A program made the position numbers and the translations under genes. Source: Nonomuraea spiralis (GTDB taxonomy: Bacteria > Actinomycetota > Actinomycetes > Streptosporangiales > Streptosporangiaceae). Taken from it: a stretch of 64,000 nt of DNA. The stretch spans positions 414,346-478,345 of the forward strand of contig NZ_BMRC01000005.1 of assembly GCF_014648435.1 (NCBI RefSeq). Direction: 5' to 3'. Below, in pieces: positions 30,247-39,166 of the stretch. The notes under the pieces were generated by a model. The model saw only the letters and a program-made list of their open reading frames with translations. It was not told the DNA's origin and did no database searches. Each line of letters opens with the position of its first letter. The first letter of the stretch is position 1.

Positions 30247-31137
30247 ATGGATCCTCAGCTCACGGCCCGCCTTCCCGGCCCCGCCATCGAGATCTCCGGC
30301 AGCGGTCGGCGGGCGACGTCCTGGTGCGGGCTCGTCCTGCCCGGCTCGCCGCCCGTGCCGGTCCGGGTCCATCGGCCGGCGGGCCGTCCTCCCGCGGGGC
30401 TGCTGGTCTGGGCGCACGGCGGCAGCTGGCAGCGCGGCTCGGCCGCCGACTGGCACGACGCCACCGCGGCCCTGGCCGCCTGGTCCGGCTGGACGGTGAT
30501 CAGCGTCGACTACCGGCTCGCGCCGCGTCACCGTCACCCCGCCGCCGTTCAGGACGTTCTCACCGCCCTCGGCTGGGCCCGCGGCCAGGCTGCCGGGCGC
30601 CCGCTCGCGGTCGGCGGCGACAGCGCGGGCGGCACGATCGCCGCCGGCGCCGCCCTGGCCGCCCGGGACCGCGGCCTGCCGCTGGCCGCGCAGGTGCTGG
30701 CCTACCCGCCGTTCGACCCCGCCTGCGCCGCGCCGTCCTATCAGCGCTCGCCCTCCGCGTTCCCGCAGGCGGCGGCGCTGCGCCGGGCCTGGCGCACCCG
30801 GCTCGGCGACGGGCCGGCCGTCGTCCGCGACGCCGACGGCACCCGCCTGTACGCGACGCACTGGCAGGCGCCCACCCTGGCGGGCCTCGCCCCCGCCGTC
30901 CTCGCCGTCGGCCGCGACGACCCCGTGCACGACGACGTCGAGGCGTACGCGCACCGCCTGCGCGAGGACGGCGTCCCGGTACGGCTCCTGCGCCCACCGG
31001 GCGCCGTCCACGGCGACGTGCTGCGCCCCGACCGTCCCCTTCTCCACTCGCTCGCCCGCGCTCTGCGCGAGCTCCGGCCGGGCTCGACCAGCGAAAGGAC
31101 TCACGATGACGACGAACGTTCCCCCTGCCCCGCTTGA
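30247..31137 (+). CDS. HSL-type alpha/beta hydrolase (esterase)
   Basis: Hormone-sensitive-lipase-family esterase of 296 residues. The oxyanion motif HGGSW is at 57-61 and the nucleophile Ser126 in GGDSAGG. The acid is probably in VGRDDPVHDDVEAY and the base in PPGAVHGDVL. YRLAPRHRHPAAVQD after the oxyanion strand is typical of the family. The ATG follows GGAGC. It sits 33 bp behind the exporter and overlaps the next gene by 32 bp, so exporter, hydrolase and partner are likely one transcript under TetR control. It may inactivate an ester-bearing compound that the exporter expels (inference). Confidence 0.92.
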   Translation: MDPQLTARLPGPAIEISGSGRRATSWCGLVLPGSPPVPVRVHRPAGRPPAGLLVWAHGGSWQRGSAADWHDATAALAAWSGWTVISVDYRLAPRHRHPAAVQDVLTALGWARGQAAGRPLAVGGDSAGGTIAAGAALAARDRGLPLAAQVLAYPPFDPACAAPSYQRSPSAFPQAAALRRAWRTRLGDGPAVVRDADGTRLYATHWQAPTLAGLAPAVLAVGRDDPVHDDVEAYAHRLREDGVPVRLLRPPGAVHGDVLRPDRPLLHSLARALRELRPGSTSERTHDDDERSPCPA

Positions 31138-31600
31138 GGCTCTCGTCCGCCACTTCACCGACCTGCGCGACGGCACCCATGCCGGGCACGCCACCCGCCA
31201 GGGCAAGCAGAACGCCTTCCGGCAGGCCGTCGAACTCCTCGACGCGCCCGTACGGCAGGTGCTGGCCGAGTTCGACCGGCACCTCCTCCTGGGCAGCGGC
31301 GCCGTCGAGGCCACCGGCGTACGTACCGACGCCGCGGGCGGCAGCTTCGCCACCTGGTCGCTGTCGTGGCCGGCCCAGCGGTCGGCGGGCATCGCGCCGA
31401 TCACCCTGATCGCCCACTACGGCGCCGGTTTCCACCACCCGCACCTGCGGGGCGCCACGGTCGGAGAGTGGCCGCTCAACGTCGCGGACGCGCGGCAGGC
31501 GGCGGAGCTGGTCCCCGTCCTGCGGGCCATCGCCGCCGCCGACCTGCACAATCTGGTGTTCCAACGCGACTGGCGCATCGTGCCCGCCATCCACCCTTGA
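31106..31600 (+). CDS. Conserved-looking protein of unknown function
   Basis: Protein of 164 residues whose ATG lies 32 bp inside the upstream hydrolase gene and is preceded by GAAAGGA. No signal peptide or membrane helix. The N-terminal half is helical (NAFRQAVELLDAPVRQVLAE). The second half has alternating strands (WSLSWPAQRSAG, ITLIAHYGAGFHHPHLRG) and ends with LHNLVFQRDWRIVPAIHP. I do not recognise the family. The H-x-x-x-L-R-G and D-L-H-N motifs may bind metal or substrate. The coupling implies a function shared with the hydrolase. Confidence 0.75.
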   Translation: MTTNVPPAPLEALVRHFTDLRDGTHAGHATRQGKQNAFRQAVELLDAPVRQVLAEFDRHLLLGSGAVEATGVRTDAAGGSFATWSLSWPAQRSAGIAPITLIAHYGAGFHHPHLRGATVGEWPLNVADARQAAELVPVLRAIAAADLHNLVFQRDWRIVPAIHP

Positions 31601-31703
31601 CACGCCCAGCGTGCCGGTGCGGGGGGGCCGTACCGCGTGCGCTCGATGACTCCCGCAAGGCATATAGTGCAAAAGCTGAAACAGTGTGGGCGGCGGGGGA
31701 GAC

Positions 31704-32129
31704 GTGGCGGAGCCGGACATCGATTGGCCAGACCCCGAGGGCCAGGAGATCGTGGAACGCCTGTTCGCCGCGGACGCGGCCCTGCGGGCCCACTTCGATG
31801 AGACCGCCGCCGCGGTCGGCCTGACCGTGCCGCAGGCTCACACACTGCTGCAACTCGGGCAACCCCGGCGTATGGGCCACGTGGCCGGTCAGCTCCACTG
31901 TGAGCCCTCCCACGTGACCGGGATCGCGGACGCCCTGGAACAGGGCGGTTTCCTGCGCCGGGAGCCGGACCCGGACGACCGGAGGGCCAAGCGGCTCGTG
32001 CTCACCGAGCCGGGGCAGGATCTTCGAGGCCGTCTGCTGACCCGCCTCTTCGAGAAGGCGCCGATCATCTCGGTGCTCGACGCCGACCAGCGCACCGCAC
32101 TGCTGTCGCTGCTCCGTACGGCTCAATAG
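31704..32129 (+). CDS. MarR-family transcriptional regulator
   Basis: Winged-helix regulator of 141 residues. The core is VGLTVPQAHTLLQLGQPRRM, a recognition region HVAGQLHCEPSHVTGIADAL, and the wing DPDDRRAKRLVLTEPG, all in MarR order. The start could be GTG at 31686 or 31704; 31704 is preferred because GGGGGAG lies just upstream, and the first extra residues (GGGG) look non-native. The region before it (31655-31680) is A/T-rich. The downstream DoxX-like gene, 213 bp away, may be its target. Confidence 0.88.
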   Translation: MAEPDIDWPDPEGQEIVERLFAADAALRAHFDETAAAVGLTVPQAHTLLQLGQPRRMGHVAGQLHCEPSHVTGIADALEQGGFLRREPDPDDRRAKRLVLTEPGQDLRGRLLTRLFEKAPIISVLDADQRTALLSLLRTAQ

Positions 32130-32299
32130 ACAGCCGGCCCCCGGCTCCCGGGCGACGGTCCGCCCTTTCTCCACCTCATCGCCGCCCATAGCGGCTGTTC
32201 GCGCTCCGCGCCGTCGTTCGCATGGCGTTGTTCCCCCTTCCGGCACAGTGAGCCGGCCCCTTGGCGTTGCCACCGAAAACTTCTGGTAGAACATAGTTG

Positions 32300-32310
32300 C
32301 TTCAGTGAAG
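32300..32310. promoter_or_regulatory. Palindrome CTTCAGTGAAG
   Basis: Perfect 11-bp palindrome (5-bp arms, one central base) in the 213-bp gap before the DoxX-like gene, 33 bp from its start. The gap near it is A/T-rich (ACATAGTTG, TATTGAACTTTC). It is a plausible operator for the MarR protein or an HxlR-like regulator. Confidence 0.4.
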
Positions 32311-32342
32311 TATTGAACTTTCTACCTCAAGGACTCGCTTCC

Positions 32343-32696
32343 ATGTTCATCGCCTTCGCCGTCCTGTCCGTTCTGCTGGCGCTCGCCTTCGCCGGAGCCG
32401 GTTACCCGAAGCTGTCCGGCCAGGACGCCATGGCCGCCCAGCTGGGCAAGCTCGGCGTGCCGGCCGGGTTCATGCGCGTCATCGGCGCGCTGGAGATCCT
32501 CGGAGCCGCGGGACTGATCGCCGGACTGTGGATCGAGCCCCTTGGGGTCGCGGCCGCGACCGGACTGGCGCTCCTCATGGCCGGCGCCGTCGTCACCCAC
32601 GTCAAGGCCCGCGACGCCGCCAAGGGCACCGTGCCGTCGCTGGTCCTGTGCATCCTCAGCGTCGCCACGCTCGTTCTCGGCCTGGCCGGCCTCTGA
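32343..32696 (+). CDS. DoxX-like membrane protein
   Basis: Small integral membrane protein of 117 residues with four hydrophobic helices: FIAFAVLSVLLALAFAGAG, FMRVIGALEILGAAGLIAG, GVAAATGLALLMAGAVVTH and VLCILSVATLVLGLAGL. The K-L-x-G motif after helix 1 (YPKLSGQDAMAAQLGKLG) is the DoxX signature. The start is ATG at 32343 after AAGGAC; an in-frame ATG at 32313 overlaps the palindrome region. DoxX-family proteins are linked to thiol and redox stress. A MarR gene upstream fits inducible control. Confidence 0.85.
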   Translation: MFIAFAVLSVLLALAFAGAGYPKLSGQDAMAAQLGKLGVPAGFMRVIGALEILGAAGLIAGLWIEPLGVAAATGLALLMAGAVVTHVKARDAAKGTVPSLVLCILSVATLVLGLAGL

Positions 32697-32826
32697 CCGC
32701 ACCTGGAGATCATCCGGCCCAGGGGCGGCTTTGCCGGCTAGCGGTCCTGGGCGGGGGCATCGAGTGGTTCCGCCGGATGCGGCGAGTGGCGAGATGGAAT
32801 GCCCGCGTTTGCCTTTATAGCGCGTG

Positions 32827-32849
32827 TGCAACTATTGTCGAGGCTTGCA
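32827..32849. promoter_or_regulatory. TGCAA-N13-TTGCA inverted repeat
   Basis: TGCAA at 32827-32831 faces TTGCA at 32845-32849, just upstream of the DHA1 exporter. A further TGCA at 32853-32856 and a GCAA at 32860-32863 extend the pattern, so the spacing is ambiguous. It could be an operator, but no adjacent regulator clearly owns it. Confidence 0.3.
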
Positions 32850-32882
32850 AAGTGCATCAGCAATCACATGAAGGGCCGCGCG

Positions 32883-34106
32883 ATGCCTCTCGCACTTCTC
32901 GCCCTGGCCATCGGGGCTTTCGGGATCGGTACGACCGAGTTCGTGATCATGGGCCTGCTGCCCGAGATCGCGGGCGACTACGGCGTGTCCATCCCCACAG
33001 CGGGCCTCCTGGTCACCGGCTACGCGATCGGCGTGGTCATCGGCGCCCCGCTGATGACGGCGCTCGGCACCAGGATCAGCCGCAAGACGATGTTGCTCCT
33101 GCTCATGGGCCTGTTCGTGGCCGGCAACCTGCTGTCCGCGCTGGCGCCGGGCTTCGGCGTGATGCTCGGCGGCCGCATCGTGGCCTCGCTGGCCCACGGC
33201 GCGTTCTTCGGCATCGGCTCGGTGGCCGCCGCCGACATGGTCGCCCCGCACAAGAAGGCCGGCGCCATCGCCACCATGTTCACCGGCCTGACCGTCGCGA
33301 ACGTCGTGGGCGTACCGCTGGGCACCTTCATCGGGCAGGCGGTGGGCTGGCGCACCACGTTCGTGCTCGTCGCCGTGCTCGGCCTGGTCGGCCTGGTCGG
33401 CATCGCCACGCTCGTGCCCGCCGTGCCCCGGCCCGAGGGCACCCGCCTGCGCCGGGAGCTGACGGCGTTCCGCAACCCGCAGGTGCTGCTCGCGATGGCG
33501 ATGACCGTGCTGGGCTTCGGCGGCGTCTTCGCCGCGATCACCTACATCGCGCCGATGATGACCCAGGTGGCCGGCTACTCCGCCGACGCGGTGACCTGGC
33601 TGCTCGTGCTGTTCGGCGTCGGCATGTTCCTCGGGAACCTGCTCGGCGGCCGGTTCGCCGACCGCGCCCTGATGCCCATGCTGTACACCGCCCTCGGCGG
33701 GCTCGCCGTCGTGCTGGCGCTGTTCACCCTGACTGCGCACAACAAGGTCGCCGCCGCCGCGAGCATCTTCCTGGTGGGGGCGCTGGGCTTCGCCACCGTG
33801 CCGCCGCTGCAGAAGCGCGTACTCGACCAGGCCCATGGCGCGCCGACGCTGGCCTCCGCCGTCAACATCGGCGCGTTCAACCTGGGCAACGCGCTCGCCG
33901 CCTGGCTGGGGGGCCTGGTCATCGCCGCGGGCCTGGGCTTCACCGCGCCGAACTGGGTCGGCGCCCTCCTCGCCGCCGCTGCCCTGGTCCTGGCGGTCTG
34001 GTCCGCGGCCCTGGAGCGCCGTGCCCCGGCGTCCGAACCGGCATCCGAACCGGCGGGCGAACCGGCCGGCGCCGCCCTTCCCGCGCCCGCGCTCGTCCAC
34101 GACTGA
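32883..34106 (+). CDS. MFS exporter, DHA1 (AraJ/CmlR-like) type
   Basis: Twelve-helix drug:proton antiporter of 407 residues. The N terminus LAIGAFGIGTTEFVIMGLLP is the family motif of AraJ/chloramphenicol-resistance-type exporters. Motif A-like GTRISRKTMLLL follows helix 2, and the second half has the usual short amphipathic link (RFADRALMPML). The C-terminal tail is rich in Ala, Pro and Glu (EPASEPAGEPAG), a likely disordered end. The start is ATG at 32883, preceded by AAGGGC; ATG at 32868 is also in frame. It is followed 41 bp later by a GlcG/HbpS-like gene. Confidence 0.92.
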   Translation: MPLALLALAIGAFGIGTTEFVIMGLLPEIAGDYGVSIPTAGLLVTGYAIGVVIGAPLMTALGTRISRKTMLLLLMGLFVAGNLLSALAPGFGVMLGGRIVASLAHGAFFGIGSVAAADMVAPHKKAGAIATMFTGLTVANVVGVPLGTFIGQAVGWRTTFVLVAVLGLVGLVGIATLVPAVPRPEGTRLRRELTAFRNPQVLLAMAMTVLGFGGVFAAITYIAPMMTQVAGYSADAVTWLLVLFGVGMFLGNLLGGRFADRALMPMLYTALGGLAVVLALFTLTAHNKVAAAASIFLVGALGFATVPPLQKRVLDQAHGAPTLASAVNIGAFNLGNALAAWLGGLVIAAGLGFTAPNWVGALLAAAALVLAVWSAALERRAPASEPASEPAGEPAGAALPAPALVHD

Positions 34107-34147
34107 CCGTCCTCGTTCCACCTCCGTCTCATCGCAGGAGAAACGTC

Positions 34148-34402
34148 ATGAACGCCACCGCCGTCACGCCACTGACCACCGCCGACGCCGAGACCCTGAT
34201 CGCGGCCGCTCGTACCGCCGTGCTGATCTCCGGCGAGACCAGCACCCGCAAGGCGTACACCGCCCTCCAGCTGAACGCCTCCACCGCCGGCGTGCCGATC
34301 CACCGCGACGGCCGCGTGATCGGCGCGATCGGCCTCGGCGGCGGCGCCCCCGAGCAGGACCACTCCTTCGCCACCGCCGCACTGGAGGCACTCACCCGCT
34401 GA
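34148..34402 (+). CDS. Shortened GlcG/HbpS-like protein
   Basis: Protein of 84 residues preceded by GCAGGAGAAACG. It matches both ends of the GlcG/HbpS family (heme-binding or unknown function, normally about 130-145 residues): an N-terminal helix with SGETSTRKAYTALQL and a C-terminal VPIHRDGRVIGAIGLGGG followed by APEQD. The middle (usually the F-G region and second helix, about 50 residues) is missing: T-A-L-Q-L-N-A-S-T joins directly to A-G-V-P-I-H. The frame is intact, so a truncated product can be made. Either a natural internal deletion or a minimal form of the fold. It follows the DHA1 exporter. Confidence 0.75.
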   Translation: MNATAVTPLTTADAETLIAAARTAVLISGETSTRKAYTALQLNASTAGVPIHRDGRVIGAIGLGGGAPEQDHSFATAALEALTR

Positions 34403-34477
34403 CAGTGGACGAGGCCATCACCCGGCGGCGCCTCTCTACAATGGCCGGGTGAATCTGGATCGGGTCGTGAGCGGCAC

Positions 34478-35440
34478 GTGCTGAGCGCGGCGGGGCTGGG
34501 CGCGGAGGAGGAAGCCGCCTACCGGCTGCTGGTCAGGACCACCGAGGTCGAGTCCGACGCCCTGGCCGAGGAGCTGGGCGTGGCGGCCGAGGTCGCGCGG
34601 CGGACGCTCGGCTCGCTGCTGGCCAAGGGGCTGGCGCGGGCCGTACCGGGAGAGTCCGGACGGTTCACGGCGGTCGCGCCCGACGTCGCGCTCGCGGCCC
34701 GGCTGCACCGGCGTCAGGCGGAGGTCGACCGGGCGCGGCATGCCATGGAGCAGCTCACGGGGGAGTACCTCGCGCACGCGCGGCGCCGCGAGGCGGCGCA
34801 GCTCATCGAGGTGATCACCAGCCGTACGGCGCTGCGCGAGCAACTGCGGCTGCTGCAGGACGGCGCCCGCCACGAGGTGGTCAGCCTCTGCCGGGCCGGA
34901 CACGTGGCGATGACCTCGCAGGAGAACACCGAGGAACTCGCGGCGCTGCGGCGCGGCGTCGGCTTCCGCGTCATCTATGAAGGGGCGTTGCTGGAGGAAC
35001 CCGGCATGCTGGTCAACCTCGCCGAGGGCATCACGCTGGGGGAGCAGGCCCGCGCCCTGCCTGCCCTGCCGGTACGGATGATCATCGCGGACGGCGAGCT
35101 CGGGGTGCTCCCGCTCATCCAGCACACCGACGGCCTGACCCAGCTGACGGCCGCGCTGATCAGGCCCAGCAGCCTGCTCGACGCCCTGAAGGCCCTGTTC
35201 GAGAGCCTGTGGGAGCGGGCCACGCCGGTCAGCCTGACCAGTCCGGGCAGCCCGCTCGACGCCGATCATCTCTATCTGCTGTCGCTGCTGGTCGCGGGTG
35301 TTCCGGACAAGTCGATCGCCACCCAGCTCAAGATCTCGCAGCGTACGGTGCAGCGCAGGATCGCCTACCTGATGGAGCGGGCGGGTGCGCAGACCCGGAT
35401 GCAACTGGCCTGGCACGCCGCCCGCGAGAACTGGCTCTGA
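34478..35440 (+). CDS. LuxR-type transcriptional regulator with N-terminal TrmB-like HTH
   Basis: Regulator of 320 residues with two DNA-binding-type elements. The N terminus (EEEAAYRLLVRTTEVESDAL, LGVAAEVARRTLGSLLAKGL) is a TrmB-like winged helix. The C terminus holds a LuxR-family helix-turn-helix (LLVAGVPDKSIATQLKISQR followed by TVQRRI). The central region may bind a ligand. Such single proteins are common in actinomycetes and are not response regulators. The GTG at 34478 is the only in-frame start after a stop; the ribosome site is weak and a TACAAT box occurs at 34437-34442. The stop is five bases from the stop of the convergent protease. Confidence 0.88.
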   Translation: MLSAAGLGAEEEAAYRLLVRTTEVESDALAEELGVAAEVARRTLGSLLAKGLARAVPGESGRFTAVAPDVALAARLHRRQAEVDRARHAMEQLTGEYLAHARRREAAQLIEVITSRTALREQLRLLQDGARHEVVSLCRAGHVAMTSQENTEELAALRRGVGFRVIYEGALLEEPGMLVNLAEGITLGEQARALPALPVRMIIADGELGVLPLIQHTDGLTQLTAALIRPSSLLDALKALFESLWERATPVSLTSPGSPLDADHLYLLSLLVAGVPDKSIATQLKISQRTVQRRIAYLMERAGAQTRMQLAWHAARENWL

Positions 35441-35444
35441 CCGA

Positions 35445-38400
35445 TCAGTAGGCCCTGATCACCGTCTGCCTGACCGTGTTGCCGGCCGAGTCGGTGGCGG
35501 TGACCCGCAGCGACGGGTGCGGGCGCAGGACGATCGCGGTGTAGCGTCCGCCGCCGAGCGCGAGGACCGGCTGCGCCCGCCACGTCGCGCCGTCGTCGTA
35601 CGACAGCTCCAGCTTCAGGTCCTTGGCACGCGCCCCGCTCACGCCCTCCTGATGCCGTACGGCGAAGCCCACCAGACCGGGGCGCTCCGGGCGTACGTCA
35701 TAGTCGACCTGCAGCAGCGGCAACACCCGGTCGCCCGGCTTGGAGCGGAACGTCCAGGCCGTCTCGGTCGCGGTGGCCGTGGTCCATTCCTCCGAGGTGC
35801 GGCTGGTGGACAGCTCCAGGCGGTAGGCGGCCTCCTGCGGCGCGGCGGGGAACGCGCCCCAGGCGGCGTCGCGCTCGGCCACCAGCGTGCCGTCACGGTA
35901 GAAGCGGGCCGAGGCGGTGTCGTTGTCGACGCCCGCGCGGGAGGCGTGACCGGAGGAGTCGACGAACTCGGGGATCCGGATCTCCATCGTGTCGCCCTCG
36001 CGGGTGGAGGGCGTGATCCAGGCGGGGATCGCCGGGCGGACCACCGGGGCGTGCCAGCTCTCGCTGGTCCGCGTGCGGGGCTGGTACGTGCGCGGCTGCT
36101 CGGTCATGCCGTCGAGCAGGCGGCCCATGTCGTCCCAGACGTACTGGTGGTTGACGAGGTGCTGCCAGTAGGAGCCGTTGGCGCTGACGTACTCGGTGCG
36201 TTGCAGCGGGGTCTTGACGATCCGCTGGGTCTCCATCTGCTGGCCGAGCGAGTAGGACTGCCAGGGGCGCCAGCCGAAGCGCTGCTCCTTGGCCCAGGCG
36301 AAGCCCCCGTTGTCGGCGTATGTCGTGGCCACACGCGCGGTGTTGCCGTCGTTCACCTCGTACACGATCTCGTCCGGCACGCGGCCGTCGGAGACCTGCA
36401 TGACGTCGTAGAGGTAGGGCGAGTTCATCTGCCCGGTGACCTCGATCTTCGCGTTGCCCTTCGTCATCCGCTCCAGCATCCGCCGCCCGTCGTCGGCGGC
36501 GACCACCAGCGCCGGGATCGGCAGGTCGGCGCCGACCGGCCGCCAGCCGCGCCCGAACGGGTCGTCGGGGGTCATCACCAGGATCACCGCCGCCGCTCCC
36601 GCCTTGATCGCGGCCCCGGACGGGTCGGCCCAGTCGATGTCCTCGCCGCGGATGACCGCGGCCTTGCCCTTGGACCCGGCCGTCCCGTCGGCCAGCCGCC
36701 ACATGTGCCGCCCCTCCACGCCCGGCGACCCGCCCAGGAACCCCATCGTGTACGGCTGCGCCGTACCGGGCACGCGGACGGTGAGCTTCGGCGCGACGAG
36801 CTGCCAGCGCGAGGCGAACTCGAACGAGCCGTCCCGCACCGGCTGGGTCGGTGAGACGTTGAGCCCCTCGATGACGTCGAAGTTCATGACGCCCTGGGAG
36901 ATCTTGCGCGAGCCGAACGCCCGATAGGTGAAGTAGGTGTAGATGCCGACCTGCTCGGCGGGCTCCTTGGTCCTGATGATCACCGGGGTGGTCCTGCGGA
37001 AGTCGAGCACGACGTCCAGGTCGCGGTCGACCTTGAGCTCGGGGATGACGACCATGCCGTCGCGCGGGTGCATGCGTCCCCAGCCGCTGCCCAGGTTGAG
37101 CGACTGCGTCATGTAGGTGCCCTCGGACACCTCCACGGTCAGCCCGTCCTCGGGCAGCCAGGTGAAGAGGTCGTCCTGCTGCGAGGCGCCGAACATCGAC
37201 AGCGTGTCGGCGCCGGTCGGCTTGCCCGCGGCGTCGATGGCGGTGAAGCGGACCTTGTGCTGCGGTCCCTTCCAGGTCAGCGCCAGCGTGGTGTGCACCT
37301 GCTCGGCGCCCGCCGTGGCGGTGACCAGTCCGCCGTACCGGCCGAAGGAGAGCGTGGCCAGGTCCACCGTGACCTTGACGTCGGCGGTGCCGCCCGCCGC
37401 GACCGTCACGGTCTTCGCGCCGAGCGCGGCCCCGCCGAGGGTGGTGGCCAGCTCCAGCGTGACGGGGGCGGCCGTGCCGTTGGTGTAGGTGATCGTGCCC
37501 TCGGCGGTGGCGGGGCCCTGGCCCTGCTGGTGCTTGCCGAGGTCCAGCACGCCGGTCGCGGTCACGCCCTGGCGCACCGCGCGGGCCACGTCCAGGCGGC
37601 CCGCGCCGGCGTCGTCGATCTGCTGGCCGGCGATGGGCTTGGCGGAGCCGATCAGCGCGTCCTTGATCTGCTTCGCCGTCCAGTCGGGGTGGCGCTGCTT
37701 GACGATCGCGGCGGCACCGGCCACATGCGGGGTGGCCATCGAGGTGCCGGAGGCGGCCGTGTAACGGTCGTCCACCGGGTCGCCCATGGTGGTGCCCGCC
37801 GCGCGGGCGGCGACGATGGCCACGCCGGGGGCGGTGAGGTCGGGTTTGGGCGCGTCGTCCAGGCGCGGGCCCCGGCTGGAGAACGGCGCGAGCGCGTCCT
37901 TGCCGTCGACCGCGCCGACGGTCAGCGCCGAGGTCGCCGCGCCGGGGGTGCCGACGGAGTAGGCCGCGCCGTCGTTGCCCGCGGCGACCACGAACAGGGC
38001 GCCGGTGCGCTCGGTGAGGGTGTCGACGGCGACGCTGAGCGGGTCGGTGCCGTCGGTGGCGCCGCCGCCGAGGCTCATGTTGATCACCGAAGCGCCTTCG
38101 GCGGCGGCCCATTCCATGCCTTCGATGACGCCGGACAGGGTGCCCGAGCCGTCGTCGCCGAGCACCTTGCCGACCATCAGTTCGGCGCCGGGGGCCACGC
38201 CCTTCCTGCCGTCGCCGCCCGCGATGGTGGCGGCCACGTGGGTGCCGTGTCCGTTGCCGTCCTGGACGCTCGGCTCGTCGGTGAACACCTTGGTCTGCTT
38301 GACGCGTCCGGCCAGGTCGGGGTGGGTGGCGTCGACGCCGGTGTCCAGTACGGCGACCTTGACGCCCTTGCCGTCGAACCCGGCCTGCCACGCCTCCGGC

Positions 38401-38981
38401 GCGCCCACCTGCGGCACGCTGTGGTCGAGGGTGGCCTTGACCTTGGCGTCCAGCCAGATCTTCGCCACGCCCTGCGACAGCGTGGCCCGTGGCTCGTCGA
38501 GCGACTTCCACAGCTTGCCGATCGTGCGCTTGTCGGCGGCGACGACGCGGCCGTTGACGCTCTCCAGCTCGGGCGCGGTCGCGCTCTTCGGCGCGGAGCC
38601 GTCGTAGAGGAACAGCAGCGGCAGCTTGTCCGTCTTCGCGTCGTCGTACCCCTGGGCGATCAGCCGGGTGATCGAGAACAGGGCGGGGTCCAGCCGCCTG
38701 GCCGCCAGGAAGGGGACGATGTCGTTGGGCAGGACCCGCAGTTCGCCGTTCTCCTCGGTGGTGTTGAAGGCCATCCGTTCCCGGCCGGGCCCGGGCTTCA
38801 CCTCGACGGCGTTCCTGCCCGGCCCGGCCTGCCTGACGGTCACCACGTCCCCGGTGATCAGCGTGACCCGGTGGACGCTCCCGCCGGCGGGTTCGGCCAC
38901 GGCCGCGGCTGCGGGTAACGGGGAGCTCAACAGGGCGGCGGTGGTGACTCCGGCCACCGTCACATGGGCGGACCAGTGCAT
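35445..38981 (-). CDS. Secreted subtilisin-type (S8) serine protease
   Basis: Exported protease of 1178 residues. A signal peptide covers about 1-27 (VAGVTTAALLSSPLPAAAA). A propeptide-like region follows (about 35-190). The catalytic domain (about 195-480) has Asp213 in VAVLDTGVD, His245 in GNGHGTHVA, Asn336 in VVAAGNDG and Ser414 in SGTSMATPH. About 700 further residues include beta-sandwich and PA-like segments (GRHMWRLADG, AAAVILVMTPDDPFGRGW) and end with a Y-domain. A GAGAGG site precedes the ATG. It is separated from the upstream RHS gene by a strong terminator, so it has its own promoter. Its role is extracellular proteolysis. Confidence 0.95.
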   Translation of the reverse strand: MHWSAHVTVAGVTTAALLSSPLPAAAAVAEPAGGSVHRVTLITGDVVTVRQAGPGRNAVEVKPGPGRERMAFNTTEENGELRVLPNDIVPFLAARRLDPALFSITRLIAQGYDDAKTDKLPLLFLYDGSAPKSATAPELESVNGRVVAADKRTIGKLWKSLDEPRATLSQGVAKIWLDAKVKATLDHSVPQVGAPEAWQAGFDGKGVKVAVLDTGVDATHPDLAGRVKQTKVFTDEPSVQDGNGHGTHVAATIAGGDGRKGVAPGAELMVGKVLGDDGSGTLSGVIEGMEWAAAEGASVINMSLGGGATDGTDPLSVAVDTLTERTGALFVVAAGNDGAAYSVGTPGAATSALTVGAVDGKDALAPFSSRGPRLDDAPKPDLTAPGVAIVAARAAGTTMGDPVDDRYTAASGTSMATPHVAGAAAIVKQRHPDWTAKQIKDALIGSAKPIAGQQIDDAGAGRLDVARAVRQGVTATGVLDLGKHQQGQGPATAEGTITYTNGTAAPVTLELATTLGGAALGAKTVTVAAGGTADVKVTVDLATLSFGRYGGLVTATAGAEQVHTTLALTWKGPQHKVRFTAIDAAGKPTGADTLSMFGASQQDDLFTWLPEDGLTVEVSEGTYMTQSLNLGSGWGRMHPRDGMVVIPELKVDRDLDVVLDFRRTTPVIIRTKEPAEQVGIYTYFTYRAFGSRKISQGVMNFDVIEGLNVSPTQPVRDGSFEFASRWQLVAPKLTVRVPGTAQPYTMGFLGGSPGVEGRHMWRLADGTAGSKGKAAVIRGEDIDWADPSGAAIKAGAAAVILVMTPDDPFGRGWRPVGADLPIPALVVAADDGRRMLERMTKGNAKIEVTGQMNSPYLYDVMQVSDGRVPDEIVYEVNDGNTARVATTYADNGGFAWAKEQRFGWRPWQSYSLGQQMETQRIVKTPLQRTEYVSANGSYWQHLVNHQYVWDDMGRLLDGMTEQPRTYQPRTRTSESWHAPVVRPAIPAWITPSTREGDTMEIRIPEFVDSSGHASRAGVDNDTASARFYRDGTLVAERDAAWGAFPAAPQEAAYRLELSTSRTSEEWTTATATETAWTFRSKPGDRVLPLLQVDYDVRPERPGLVGFAVRHQEGVSGARAKDLKLELSYDDGATWRAQPVLALGGGRYTAIVLRPHPSLRVTATDSAGNTVRQTVIRAY

Positions 38982-39121
38982 GGGGGTGAAACCTCTCGTA
39001 GCAACAACAACCAGTGCACACGAGAGTGAGTGATCGGATGTGTGACGCGCCAGGTGTCACACGTGCCGTTTGTCTGCCATGTCGCAATTGCGACACCGTA
39101 CGCCGGCCCGGAGAACGACGG

Positions 39122-39154
39122 CGCCACCCCCGGCGCGTCGTGCCGGGGGTGGCG
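39122..39154 (-). terminator. Hairpin terminator of the RHS gene
   Basis: Perfect 13-bp stem CGCCACCCCCGGC / GCCGGGGGTGGCG with a 7-base loop, 13 bp past the RHS stop and about 140 bp before the protease start. It separates the LamG-RHS unit from the protease. Confidence 0.85.
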
Positions 39155-39166
39155 GTCGCGGGCCCG

